Source of the DNA: Sediminibacterium sp. | Lineage (GTDB): Bacteria; Bacteroidota; Bacteroidia; Chitinophagales; Chitinophagaceae | Direction of reading: 5' to 3' | Length of the DNA: 64,000 bases | Assembly (NCBI GenBank): GCA_016786865.1 | Contig: JAEUVE010000012.1 | Span: 1-64,000, forward strand | In this document: positions 22,792 to 31,697 of the stretch, in pieces | Layout of the letters: the number at the start of each line of letters is the position of its first letter | How positions within the stretch are numbered: the first letter of the stretch is position 1 | Position numbers and translations under genes: made by a program | Notes under the pieces: model-generated | Told to the model about the DNA's origin: nothing | The model's database searches: none | The model's input: only the letters and a program-made list of their open reading frames with translations

Positions 22792-23670
22792 TTAGTCTTT
22801 TTTGGAATCATTCATTACATCGTACAATGCACTGAAATCGAGCTCTCCTTTTCCGGCTGCTACCAATGCATCCATTTCTCCGGAAAGCAATGCAGTGCCG
22901 GGCAGCACCAGAGAGCGTTCCGCTGCTGCTTTTTTTGCAATACGCAAATCCTTGCTGTAGAGTTTTAACTTAAAGCCCGGAGCAAAATCTTTCCGGATAA
23001 TTTTATCGCCGGTAATCATCAACACTTTGCTCTCTGCAAAACCGCCCGACAATGCTTCGCGCACTTTGGCAATATCAATGCCCGCAGTTTGGGCCAGGGC
23101 AAATGCTTCTATGATTCCCTGGGTGGCCAGCGCCGTAGCGATCTGGCTGCAAGACTTGGTGATCTGACCCGACCCGCTCTTTCCCATATAGCTGATCTTT
23201 TTTCCAAGTGCTTTAAAAACAGGCAATGCCAGGTCAAAAGAGGATTCCTCTCCGCCCACCATAATAGAAAGGGTTGCCTGCTCTGCACCTATCTGTCCGC
23301 CAGATACAGGCGCATCCAGTGAATCTGCCCCTATTGCCCGGAATTGTTGATGAATGTCCATTTCGGTAGCTGCATCAATGGTAGACATATCGATCAGCAA
23401 CTTTCCTGCACTCATTCCTTCCAGCAGGCCATTGTTCCCCAGTGCCACTTCCTTCACCTGCGGCGAATCCGGAAGAATCGTAATAATAATCTCCGACCTG
23501 AGGGCCAGTTCCCGGGGTGATCCGCAAACCACAGCACCCTGCAACCTTAAAGCCTCCAGTGCTTCTGCATGAATATCAAAAACACTCAGCTCATAGCCGG
23601 CTTTCAACAGGTTCAATGCCATGGGCCTGCCCATAATACCCAGCCCGATAAATCCTATTTTCTTTACCAC
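22792..23670 (-). CDS. 3-hydroxyisobutyrate / tartronate-semialdehyde reductase-type dehydrogenase
   Basis: A 292-residue beta-hydroxyacid dehydrogenase. Cofactor motif IGFIGLGIMGRPMALNLL at the N-terminus, substrate motif DAPVSGGQIGAEQATL, and catalytic Lys in GSGQITKSCSQI. Tartronate-semialdehyde reductase (GarR) belongs here and produces glycerate after aldolase cleavage in the glucarate pathway. A neighbouring HpcH/HpaI aldolase gene (GarL-like) fits that role, by inference. Confidence 0.85.
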   Translation of the reverse strand: MVKKIGFIGLGIMGRPMALNLLKAGYELSVFDIHAEALEALRLQGAVVCGSPRELALRSEIIITILPDSPQVKEVALGNNGLLEGMSAGKLLIDMSTIDAATEMDIHQQFRAIGADSLDAPVSGGQIGAEQATLSIMVGGEESSFDLALPVFKALGKKISYMGKSGSGQITKSCSQIATALATQGIIEAFALAQTAGIDIAKVREALSGGFAESKVLMITGDKIIRKDFAPGFKLKLYSKDLRIAKKAAAERSLVLPGTALLSGEMDALVAAGKGELDFSALYDVMNDSKKD

Positions 23671-23695
23671 AACAATTTGTTTTTAAACTTAATAA

Positions 23696-24472
23696 TCAGC
23701 TAATGGAAATCTGTTCCCTGGCCTTGATCATGGCAGAAGCAGTTTGCGCTGCACCCTTGCTCAGAAAACTGGCATCTGTACCACATGCAAAAAATTGTAC
23801 ACCCAGTTTATGATACTTATTGAGGTCGGCCGGATTGGCCAGCAGTATTCCAACATGCTTGCCTGCTTTTACTGCAGCCAGAATAATCTTTTCTACTGCA
23901 GCTATGAATTCAGGATGATCCGTTTGTCCGAATATGCCCAATGCCATCGACAAATCGGATGGTCCTATAAACAGCACATCCACTCCCGGAATTGCAGCAA
24001 TGGCATCCAGGTGGTTCAACGACTCGATGGTCTCGATCTGTATTACCCCCAGCAGGTCTGCCGCTGCTTTTCTGTACTGATCAAAATTTTCTCCGTAATC
24101 GGATGCACGGATCATTTTGGCAACACCCCGGATGCCTTCCGGCGGATATTGCATTGCCTGAACTGCCAGCGCTGCTTCTGCAGCGTGATCAATTCTGGGA
24201 CACATGATTCCATCTACCCCAACATCCAATACTTTGTGAATGCGTTGCCGCTGATATCCTTCTACCCGCACGATGGCCGACACACCACTGCCCTTCAGCC
24301 CCATCAACTGGCCCGCCACATCTCCTTCTGTTCCAAGGCCATGTTCCAGATCTATGATAACCCAATCGAATCCTGCTTTTGAAATAATTTCTGCTCCAAC
24401 CGGATTACCCAGGCTTAGAAAAGTACCAATGAGTATTTCACCTTTTTGCAATCGCTTTTTTATGCCTTTCAT
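23696..24472 (-). CDS. HpcH/HpaI-family class II aldolase (2-keto-3-deoxy acid aldolase)
   Basis: A 258-residue HpcH/HpaI aldolase. Signatures are WVIIDLEHGLG, IVRVEGYQRQRIHKVLDVG, IQIETIESL (metal Glu) and FIGPSDLSMALG (metal Asp). The family includes GarL and 2-keto-3-deoxyrhamnonate aldolase and gives pyruvate plus an aldehyde. It is the first gene of the operon. A 21-bp-spaced direct repeat lies 70 bp upstream (24542-24568). Confidence 0.9.
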   Translation of the reverse strand: MKGIKKRLQKGEILIGTFLSLGNPVGAEIISKAGFDWVIIDLEHGLGTEGDVAGQLMGLKGSGVSAIVRVEGYQRQRIHKVLDVGVDGIMCPRIDHAAEAALAVQAMQYPPEGIRGVAKMIRASDYGENFDQYRKAAADLLGVIQIETIESLNHLDAIAAIPGVDVLFIGPSDLSMALGIFGQTDHPEFIAAVEKIILAAVKAGKHVGILLANPADLNKYHKLGVQFFACGTDASFLSKGAAQTASAMIKAREQISIS

Positions 24473-24541
24473 GTGTGTGAGAGAATTTGATGAAGATGTT
24501 TAGCAAATAAACCCATAGTTCCCTTAAACAGCCGCTTCATT

Positions 24542-24568
24542 ATTTGCAAAAATGAATACAATATTTGC
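24542..24568. promoter_or_regulatory. Candidate AraC-regulator operator, ATTTGC direct repeat
   Basis: ATTTGC begins at 24542 and again at 24563, exactly 21 bp apart, the second within TACAATATTTGCC. The same pair at the same spacing occurs at 36774-36800 upstream of SusC. AraC-type proteins commonly bind direct repeats about two helical turns apart. It lies between the aldolase operon and the divergent AraC gene. Confidence 0.65.
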
Positions 24569-24652
24569 CTTGGTTTATGCAGCTTTTTTTGATTTGATTT
24601 TTTATAAAAAAAATTATTACATTGAGGTGCCACCAACGATTGCTGCTTAATT

Positions 24653-25522
24653 ATGAAGCCTATACTCATTAGAAATAGTTCTTCTCCCAATCACTCATTT
24701 ACAATTGAGGAACGGATCAGCCCGTACTTCAGCATGCCATATCATTTTCACAAGGAATATGAACTCACTGCCATCTTAAAAGGACGCGGTTCCAGGTTTG
24801 TTGGCAACAACATCAGCAGCTTCGAAAACACCGACATGGTGCTGATCGGAAAAAACCTGCCCCACCACTGGCACAACGACAAAGACACACCCCAGCCCGA
24901 GGATGCGGTGAAAGCCATCATCCTTAAATTCGACTCCGACTTCAACGGGGTTCGTTTATTTGATCTCCCCGAAAATTACCAGATACAAAAAGTGCTCGAC
25001 AAGGCTGCCAATGGTTTGAGAATTTTCGGAGACACGTTCAATAAGCTGGTTAAAATGATGGAAAATTTATTGAAAGCCAATGGCCCCGAACGAATAGCGC
25101 TTCTGCTGAATATTCTTCAGGAAGTTGCTGTGTCTGAGCACACAGAAGTATTGTCTAACGAGGGCTATGTACCCAAGAACAAAGACAACGACAACGATCG
25201 CATGAACAGGGTGTACGAATACATTACCGCCAATTATCTGGGCGATATCAGTCTTACCCAGGCGGCATCCGTTGCCTGTATGAATGAAGCTGCATTCTGC
25301 AAGTATTTCAAAAAGAGATACAACAAAACATTCATACAGGTGGTGAATGAAATTCGCATCAGCTATGCCTGCAGGGAGCTCATGAACGAGAACACCAATA
25401 TTACAGACATCTGTTACCAGAGCGGTTTCAACACTTTCTCCAACTTTACAAAAACATTCAAGAAAGTTACCGGCTCCAGCCCGCGCGACTATAAATCCAA
25501 GATCATTAAGTTGGGGAATTAG
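24653..25522 (+). CDS. AraC-family regulator with N-terminal cupin, controlling the sugar-acid locus
   Basis: A 289-residue AraC-type protein. An N-terminal cupin/sugar-sensing domain spans about 15-150 (MPYHFHKEYELTAILKGRG) and a C-terminal HTH_18 about 190-285 (ISLTQAASVACMNEAAFCKY, NITDICYQSGFNTFSNFTKT). It sits between the minus-strand sugar-acid operon (16365-24472) and the GH88/105-to-SusC gene set. The repeated ATTTGC-N15-ATTTGC motif upstream of both suggests it controls both. Activator or repressor role cannot be told. Confidence 0.85.
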   Translation: MKPILIRNSSSPNHSFTIEERISPYFSMPYHFHKEYELTAILKGRGSRFVGNNISSFENTDMVLIGKNLPHHWHNDKDTPQPEDAVKAIILKFDSDFNGVRLFDLPENYQIQKVLDKAANGLRIFGDTFNKLVKMMENLLKANGPERIALLLNILQEVAVSEHTEVLSNEGYVPKNKDNDNDRMNRVYEYITANYLGDISLTQAASVACMNEAAFCKYFKKRYNKTFIQVVNEIRISYACRELMNENTNITDICYQSGFNTFSNFTKTFKKVTGSSPRDYKSKIIKLGN

Positions 25523-25531
25523 CGAACTGAA

Positions 25532-26638
25532 CTAGCGAAATGTTTTGTACAACTCAGTACCCGCCAGCAAAAATGCGCCTGTTCCATAGGTTTCTGAGTC
25601 GTCGAATTTTACATTGGTAGGAGAGTCTCCTACTTCCTGTACATATCCCAGTTTTCCGCTGGCATGTACGGATTCCTTCAACGCTGCCCATCCTTTGCTG
25701 ATCACCGGCATAAATTCATTGCGTGGCAGCAATCCACTGTTTACGCCCCATGAAAGCGCATACACATAAAAACCGGTACCGCTGGATTCTTTCTGCGGAT
25801 AGTTTTCTGCATCGAGCAGGCTTTGGCTCCAGAAACCATTTTCGCGCTGGATGCGTTTGAGCTTATAACTCATTTCCCTGAACTGCTGTTCAAAGAAAGG
25901 CCGGTCGGCATCATTGGCAGGCAGGTATTGCATCACCCGGGCAAGTCCGGCCAATACCCAACCATTACCCCTCGACCAGAATATTTTCTGTCCGTTGGCA
26001 GATGGCATGGTAAAAAAACGATCGTCGCGGAAATAAAGACTGTCTGCTGGTGAATAGAGATAACCCGAAGTGCGCTTCCACTCCTGCACCATAAAGTTTT
26101 TATACTTTGGCTCTTTGAAAATGGCTGCCATACGGGCATAAGCCGGTGGTGCCATGAACAATGCATCGCACCAGGACCACCACTCCCACCAGTATTTGTT
26201 TTTATCGAAGGTAATATCGGGCGTTAATTCTCTGCGCATGGGCGCATCCATTACAAACCTCGACTTGTCTGTTACCGATTTATTCCGGTTAATTTGGTAC
26301 AGTTCAAGAAATGCCTGCGATATAGCCAGTACATTGGCATCATAAGGTCTGGCAATGGGTTCCCAGTTTACCTGGTTCCCCATTTTTTCTACTGCCTGCA
26401 GGTATTTTTTTTCTGCGAAAGTTTGGTACACAGACATCAATCCGATATAGAACGGACCGTACTCCCAGGAATTCAATTCTTTTCCGGTAGGATTCGCCAA
26501 CTGCCAGTCGGCCACTTTTTTAATCAATGGCAAAATTTCCTCCTTGCGAACGCCGGAGGAAGCCGGTTTCTTTTGTTGTGCAATTACGGGATATTGTAAT
26601 AAAACCGAAACTAAAAAACAGCAAAAAATGGTACGCAT
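25532..26638 (-). CDS. GH88/GH105-family unsaturated uronyl hydrolase
   Basis: A 368-residue exported enzyme with a signal peptide (MRTIFCCFLVSVLLQYPVIAQ). The (alpha/alpha)6-barrel motifs are WWSWCDALFMAPPAYARMA, with the Asp typical of the catalytic site, and FWSRGNGWVLAGLARVM. GH105/88 enzymes remove delta-4,5-unsaturated uronic acids from the ends made by polysaccharide lyases, so this acts after the lyase at 29643. It is closest in layout to the GH105 YteR/YesR type. Confidence 0.85.
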   Translation of the reverse strand: MRTIFCCFLVSVLLQYPVIAQQKKPASSGVRKEEILPLIKKVADWQLANPTGKELNSWEYGPFYIGLMSVYQTFAEKKYLQAVEKMGNQVNWEPIARPYDANVLAISQAFLELYQINRNKSVTDKSRFVMDAPMRRELTPDITFDKNKYWWEWWSWCDALFMAPPAYARMAAIFKEPKYKNFMVQEWKRTSGYLYSPADSLYFRDDRFFTMPSANGQKIFWSRGNGWVLAGLARVMQYLPANDADRPFFEQQFREMSYKLKRIQRENGFWSQSLLDAENYPQKESSGTGFYVYALSWGVNSGLLPRNEFMPVISKGWAALKESVHASGKLGYVQEVGDSPTNVKFDDSETYGTGAFLLAGTELYKTFR

Positions 26639-26673
26639 GATACAAATTTGAATTCGTTAATATTTCTTTGAAT

Positions 26674-27411
26674 TTAGTTGGATCCTTCCTGCAATATGTT
26701 CACCATGGCCCTTACTTCGGCAGCATCGGCGATATAAACATGGCCATAATCATTCACTTCGCGATTAATATACGTAACCGGATTGGGCGCAATTACCCTG
26801 GCAGATGAATGGTATTCTGTGGCACCACAGGCTGCTCTCAACGCGGCCAGGTTCACCGATTTTACACCAGCACCGGGCATGATAGATATTCTGTTGCCTG
26901 CCTGTTGTACCAGCTTATGCAGCAATTCTGCTGCATCCGGCGCTGCCGTTTTAAGACCGGAGGTTAACACGCGCTCACAGCCGCATTCTATAATATCTTC
27001 CAGTGCCTGGTAAGGATCAGGAGCACAATCGAACACCCTGTTACAGGTTACCCCCATTGGACCTGCCCATTCTACTATGCGCTTGAACCGCTCTTTGTTA
27101 ATGGTTGCATCCATCCACTGCACCCCTATGGAAATGCCATCGCATCCCAGCTCGCGGCAGATCAGTACATCCTGTTTCAGAATCTCAAATTCCTCATCGG
27201 AATAAAAATAGCTGCCCGATCTTGGCCGGATAATGGGATAGAGTTTGATGGAAATTTTTTCCCTTACGCGTTTTATGGTTCCGTAACTGGGAGTGGTTCC
27301 GCCTTCGATCGGGTTATCGCATAATTCTACCCGGTAAGCGCCCTCCTTTTCTGCTATGATGCAGGAATCAATATGAAATGCACATACTTCCAGTCTTGCC
27401 TGTTCGCTCAT
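26674..27411 (-). CDS. cutC: CutC-family protein
   Basis: About 245 residues; start MSEQARLEVCAFHI at 27411 is preferred because the longer reading would overlap the upstream gene. The TIM-barrel CutC family is clear (LEVCAFHIDSCIIAEKEGA, RVELCDNPIEGGTTPS, IIRPRSGSYFYSDEEF, GADGVEM-type patterns). CutC was named for copper tolerance, but that role is disputed, and Bacteroidota copies often lie within glycan loci. Here it sits between a GH88/105 and a glycosylasparaginase gene, so a link to glycan catabolism is likely. Confidence 0.85.
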   Translation of the reverse strand: MSEQARLEVCAFHIDSCIIAEKEGAYRVELCDNPIEGGTTPSYGTIKRVREKISIKLYPIIRPRSGSYFYSDEEFEILKQDVLICRELGCDGISIGVQWMDATINKERFKRIVEWAGPMGVTCNRVFDCAPDPYQALEDIIECGCERVLTSGLKTAAPDAAELLHKLVQQAGNRISIMPGAGVKSVNLAALRAACGATEYHSSARVIAPNPVTYINREVNDYGHVYIADAAEVRAMVNILQEGSN

Positions 27412-27430
27412 TGTTCGTTGCTTAAATTGT

Positions 27431-28471
27431 TTATTGGTAATAACTGTTTGCTTTAAATACCTGTTCTGTTCCATTGCTTTTTACCGCATAGGTAAACCCG
27501 GGTTGTATGCTGTAGCCTCCGTATTGCCCTGTATTAGACAATGCCAGGAAACCCACCTGTATGGTCTTGCATTTTTCCGGATTGATTTTGATCATACGTT
27601 CTACTGCTTTTTTACAAGCCATATCGGGTGCCAGACCGGAACGCATGTATTCCACTACCAGGTGTGATCCCACCAATCGCATCACTTCCTCTCCCACACC
27701 CGATGCGGTTGCTGCCCCCGCTTCGTTGTCTACATACAAGCCTGCACCAATCATGGGTGAATCGCCCACCCTGCCGTGAATTTTATACGCCAGTCCGCTG
27801 GTGGTACAGGCGCCACTCAGATTGCCTGCCACATCTAGTGCCAGCATACCAATGGTATCGTGGTTCTCCGGACCTCCGGGCATTGGATCATTGTCTTTTG
27901 AATACAAGCGATTCTCTATGTTTTTTTCCGGACTATAGTTGGCGTTCTTCATCCATTCCTTCCAGTCTTTTTCACTGGCGGGCGTAAGCAGGTTCATTTT
28001 CTTAAATCCATTAGCCAACGCAAACTGCAGCGCGCCTGCTCCGGCCAATGCTATATGCGGCGTTTTTTCCATGATCATTCTTGCAACGGAAATCGGATGC
28101 ATGATGTTCTCCAGACACATCACAGAGCCACAATTGTACTTTTCATCCATGATGCTTGCATCCAGCGTTACAATCCCATCCCGGTCGGGCAATCCGCCAT
28201 AACCTACCGTTCTGGCATTGGGATCGGCCTCCGCAATCATTACACCGGCCTCTACAGAATCCAGTGCCCTGCCACCCTTTCCCAGTATATTCCAGGCGCC
28301 AACATTCGCTTTTTTACCATAATCCCAGGTAGACACCACCACAGGCTGTTGTTTGGTGTTGGCCCCGGTTCCGGTCGCCCCAGTTCCGGTCATGGCGCGG
28401 AGCTGATTGGCTGCCCCGGTCATCACAGATGCCATGGCTGCCGATTTTAAAAATTTTCTTCTCGAAAACAT
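27431..28471 (-). CDS. N4-(beta-N-acetylglucosaminyl)-L-asparaginase / isoaspartyl-peptidase family
   Basis: A 346-residue Ntn-hydrolase precursor with a twin-arginine-like export signal (MFSRRKFLKSAAMASVM). The self-cleavage/catalytic Thr is T206 in NHDTIGMLALD, followed by SGACTTSGLAYK. The family cleaves GlcNAc-Asn bonds after protease digestion of glycoproteins or isoaspartyl bonds; the glycosylasparaginase subgroup is favoured by length and motif. Its place in the PUL suggests that an Asn-linked glycan or glycopeptide is among the substrates. Confidence 0.85.
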   Translation of the reverse strand: MFSRRKFLKSAAMASVMTGAANQLRAMTGTGATGTGANTKQQPVVVSTWDYGKKANVGAWNILGKGGRALDSVEAGVMIAEADPNARTVGYGGLPDRDGIVTLDASIMDEKYNCGSVMCLENIMHPISVARMIMEKTPHIALAGAGALQFALANGFKKMNLLTPASEKDWKEWMKNANYSPEKNIENRLYSKDNDPMPGGPENHDTIGMLALDVAGNLSGACTTSGLAYKIHGRVGDSPMIGAGLYVDNEAGAATASGVGEEVMRLVGSHLVVEYMRSGLAPDMACKKAVERMIKINPEKCKTIQVGFLALSNTGQYGGYSIQPGFTYAVKSNGTEQVFKANSYYQ

Positions 28472-28483
28472 ATCAATAAGATT

Positions 28484-29614
28484 TTATCGCTGTACTGTTA
28501 CCCGTATCGGGCTATTTAATTGCTGTTGGTATTGCCTTATGTGCTTAAACCATTCACTGGCAGAAGTAATGCGGCCTGCCTTATCCCAGGCTGCTCCGCG
28601 ATAATACACGAGCGGTTCTCCGGAACGGGCCTGCTGCAAAGACAGGAACTGCCCATTGCGGATCATCATTGCTTGAACCGGTGCTGAAAACACACAGCCC
28701 ACTCCGGTGGTACCGTTCGATCCATCTTTGGGTTCCCAGTAACCCATCATTCCTTCCTGCTCGCTGAGCCAGCTTTCTCCAGGTTGATCTCTTTTAATAA
28801 TTCCTACCACCACCGGCAGCGCTTCAGATCCATCAAAAAAATAGGTTACTGCTACTTTGTGCATTTGAGCTCCTGCATCGATCGAAAAACTTTTTATTGC
28901 TTTTATTTTTTTATCGCCTACAGTCCATGTATCAAACTCCAGTTCAAAACTAGTGCGCAGGGGTCCGTTGTCGAGTATTTTCCAGTTGCGGTAATTGTGC
29001 GAATACCAGATGGAATCATTTACATAAGGTGCTACATTTCCTGCGCCCAGCGAGAATCCTACATGATAATAATCCATGCCGTCTCCATGATCGTTGTGGT
29101 AATCGCCCAGCTTATACCGCTTGTTCAATACCAGCTCTGAGGTTCTTTTTACCCAAACATCCAGTCCATACGCATCTTCCACGGTATTCTCCAATGCCTT
29201 TCCATATGCCCGGAATGCAATCCGGTCGTTCTCCCAGGCAAAATCATCTTTCCGTTCAGGCACATACCTGCAATAGGTTTTGGCAGGAAACACTTCGGGC
29301 TTCATTTTCTTTATCGCCAGTAGCAGCTTGGATTTGGCTGGCATACTCACCTGCACCAACAGGTTCTGAACGACAGGATGCCCTTTGTATTCCAACTGAT
29401 ATGGCACTTGTTTTTTGGTTACCGGATCTATCACTGCAAAATACCCGCTGTCGATATCCGGATAAACAGACAGGATGGTTTTCCATGGTACAGAAACCAC
29501 TTCTTCCGTTCTTGCCATTACAGCCGGATTATCCAACTGAATACGTGCCTGCCCCATTACCAGGAGCGGAAGTGCAAATAAAATTCCAAACAGACAGAAG
29601 GGATACTTTTTCAT
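28484..29614 (-). CDS. DUF4861 family exported protein
   Basis: A 376-residue protein with a signal peptide (MKKYPFCLFGILFALPLLVM). It matches DUF4861 in layout: early ARTEEVVSVPWK, FAWENDRIAFRAYGKALEN, YHVGFSLGAGNVAPYVN and KDGSNGTTGVGCVF. DUF4861 proteins are beta-rich and common in loci degrading uronic-acid polysaccharides, often beside GH88/105; the enzymatic role is not known to me. It lies between the glycosylasparaginase and the lyase gene. Confidence 0.8.
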   Translation of the reverse strand: MKKYPFCLFGILFALPLLVMGQARIQLDNPAVMARTEEVVSVPWKTILSVYPDIDSGYFAVIDPVTKKQVPYQLEYKGHPVVQNLLVQVSMPAKSKLLLAIKKMKPEVFPAKTYCRYVPERKDDFAWENDRIAFRAYGKALENTVEDAYGLDVWVKRTSELVLNKRYKLGDYHNDHGDGMDYYHVGFSLGAGNVAPYVNDSIWYSHNYRNWKILDNGPLRTSFELEFDTWTVGDKKIKAIKSFSIDAGAQMHKVAVTYFFDGSEALPVVVGIIKRDQPGESWLSEQEGMMGYWEPKDGSNGTTGVGCVFSAPVQAMMIRNGQFLSLQQARSGEPLVYYRGAAWDKAGRITSASEWFKHIRQYQQQLNSPIRVTVQR

Positions 29615-29642
29615 ACTTGGGAATAATGTATTTACAATGCGG

Positions 29643-31631
29643 TTACAGGCTCCGTTCTTTCAACGGAGTTAAAAATTCGAATACCTGTTCACCCTTTAAA
29701 GTTTTTTGATCGAGGATGGTCAAAGACAACTGATGGATTTTTTTGCCCCAGGAACGGATCAGTTTTCCATCATCCAGCTGCTTCTCCGTTACCTGTACTG
29801 CTATTTTTCCGGGAGCATACTTCAGTCGTAAAAGCTCCCGTCCATCTGTGTGATAAAATCCAATTTCGCCATCCTTGTGTTGTACTATAGTACAGCTGCT
29901 CAGAAAATTCATGGTCAATGGACCTGTTCTTCGCCTCAGTTGATATTTGTCTGTAAGCAGCAACTTATGTTGTTGTTGATTCAATTGAAATGAGCGCAGC
30001 CAGCTGGTAACACCAGCCTTCTCCGGATATGCTCCCGCCAATTCCATGCGCAGGCGAAGCCCTTTCGGGTCTTGCTGCAATTGAAATCCGCTGGCCTTAA
30101 AATCGGCTCCATCCTGCTGTTCCACCCCATTGATCACCGGACAATTGTGCCATTGAGACTGCATATTCCACAGTTCATAGCGTCGGTCGCTGAATGTTTG
30201 CGCTGTATAAGTGCCCACCCCTGCATCTATAATCACAGGCAAGCCTTTTGAATAAACAATGAAATTACCCACATCATTGTGATTGTGGCTTTCTCCATTG
30301 TGCCCGCCCTGCACAGCAAAAAACAATCCGGCTGCTGATCCCGAATCGGTTCTTGCTGTTAAAACCTGCAGATCCGGCAACAAAGACACAGCAGGAAGCA
30401 CTGCCTGGGCTGGTGTTGTATTTAACTTACTGTACACATCTGCCGTAGACAAAAATTCAACCACACTGTTTTCGGGCAATGCTTTTTTATTAAGCGCAAA
30501 AAGATAAGCGCCAAACTGCCGGAGCAAATCGTCGTTGAACAGTGCTCCAAACCGGTATACGCTTTCCGGATTGGGTATAGTCCGGGGTGTTGCATCTGCA
30601 AAATTCACAAAATAGTCACCGGCTATATGCATCTTGTATATATAGCTGCCGATGCGATGTATGAGTGTATTATTCATCCAGCTTAACCTGTTATCGGAAA
30701 CAGAACTGGCCAGCTGCAGCATACGAATCAGCTTGCCCCCTGCTATGCTCCAATAAGCAGGACCTTCGTCGCAGCCCCCGTCTTCGGGATATTGATTTAA
30801 AAAATAATCTGCACTGCTGAATACCTTCCGAAGCAGTTTGGTTCCTTTTTCAGGATCTGATTCGGTAAGCAATGCTATATGCAATACATTGGTATTGATC
30901 CATGCATTCCAGTTGTTAACAGACTTGCCGCTAAATCCCATCCACCAGTAATCGTCCCGTGCCAGATAGGGTTCCAGTATTCTTTTACGCAACTCGAACA
31001 GCATGCGTTTACCGATCATGGGAGAATATGCCTCCAGCCGGTCTTGTAACATATGGTGAATAACTGCCAGCATTGCACCGGTTTCGGCGCTTACCAGGCC
31101 AATGACCTGCTCTTCCGGGTCCGGAAGATCTACTCCTGCTTTTTGTATGGCTACAATGGCTGGAATCTCCCAGCTGCTTTCTTCCAGTGTTGCCCACAAT
31201 CCGTTCACCAGTTGGGGAAGGTATCGGTCTGTTCCTGTTATGAGTACGCCGATGGCAAGACTGTTGAGCGCATCCCTCCGCTCCGTCTGTTTCTTTTCGA
31301 ATCCTACCCTGTTGCCACTTTGTTTGAACTCCAGAAATCCCGCTGCAGGCAAGGAAGGCCATTCAAATAAAAGCGCCCTGTCGGCTTTACCGATGCAGGC
31401 CGCTTTTATTGAATCTGGTAACTGATGAATTTGATTGAGGTAGTGTTGCTTTTGCCGGGCCTGCCAGTTTGCCAATTGCTTTTCTGTGAACTGAAATCCA
31501 GAAGCCGTTAAGGCGTTTACCAGGTAATTTCTTTGTTGTGCATGCGGCTGGCCGAAACTGCTGTTGAAGAACAAAACAGCACATATGAACACAACAAAGA
31601 ACCTGATGGCAAAATAATAACGCTTCCCCAT
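29643..31631 (-). CDS. Heparinase II/III-like polysaccharide lyase
   Basis: A 662-residue exported protein with a signal peptide (about residues 1-28). The N-terminal (alpha/alpha) toroid includes YPEDGGCDEGPAYWSIAGG, and the C-terminal beta-sandwich carries the histidine motif GGHNGESHNHNDVGNFIVY. Lyases of this fold cut uronic-acid-containing polysaccharides (heparin/heparan, alginate, ulvan) by beta-elimination, giving unsaturated uronates for the GH88/105 enzyme. The polymer cannot be told from the sequence. Confidence 0.8.
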   Translation of the reverse strand: MGKRYYFAIRFFVVFICAVLFFNSSFGQPHAQQRNYLVNALTASGFQFTEKQLANWQARQKQHYLNQIHQLPDSIKAACIGKADRALLFEWPSLPAAGFLEFKQSGNRVGFEKKQTERRDALNSLAIGVLITGTDRYLPQLVNGLWATLEESSWEIPAIVAIQKAGVDLPDPEEQVIGLVSAETGAMLAVIHHMLQDRLEAYSPMIGKRMLFELRKRILEPYLARDDYWWMGFSGKSVNNWNAWINTNVLHIALLTESDPEKGTKLLRKVFSSADYFLNQYPEDGGCDEGPAYWSIAGGKLIRMLQLASSVSDNRLSWMNNTLIHRIGSYIYKMHIAGDYFVNFADATPRTIPNPESVYRFGALFNDDLLRQFGAYLFALNKKALPENSVVEFLSTADVYSKLNTTPAQAVLPAVSLLPDLQVLTARTDSGSAAGLFFAVQGGHNGESHNHNDVGNFIVYSKGLPVIIDAGVGTYTAQTFSDRRYELWNMQSQWHNCPVINGVEQQDGADFKASGFQLQQDPKGLRLRMELAGAYPEKAGVTSWLRSFQLNQQQHKLLLTDKYQLRRRTGPLTMNFLSSCTIVQHKDGEIGFYHTDGRELLRLKYAPGKIAVQVTEKQLDDGKLIRSWGKKIHQLSLTILDQKTLKGEQVFEFLTPLKERSL

Positions 31632-31697
31632 GTTTTAACTATTTCCAATTCAGCAATCTTCCGGTAAGATACTTAATTCGGGCAGACCAGTCAAAGA

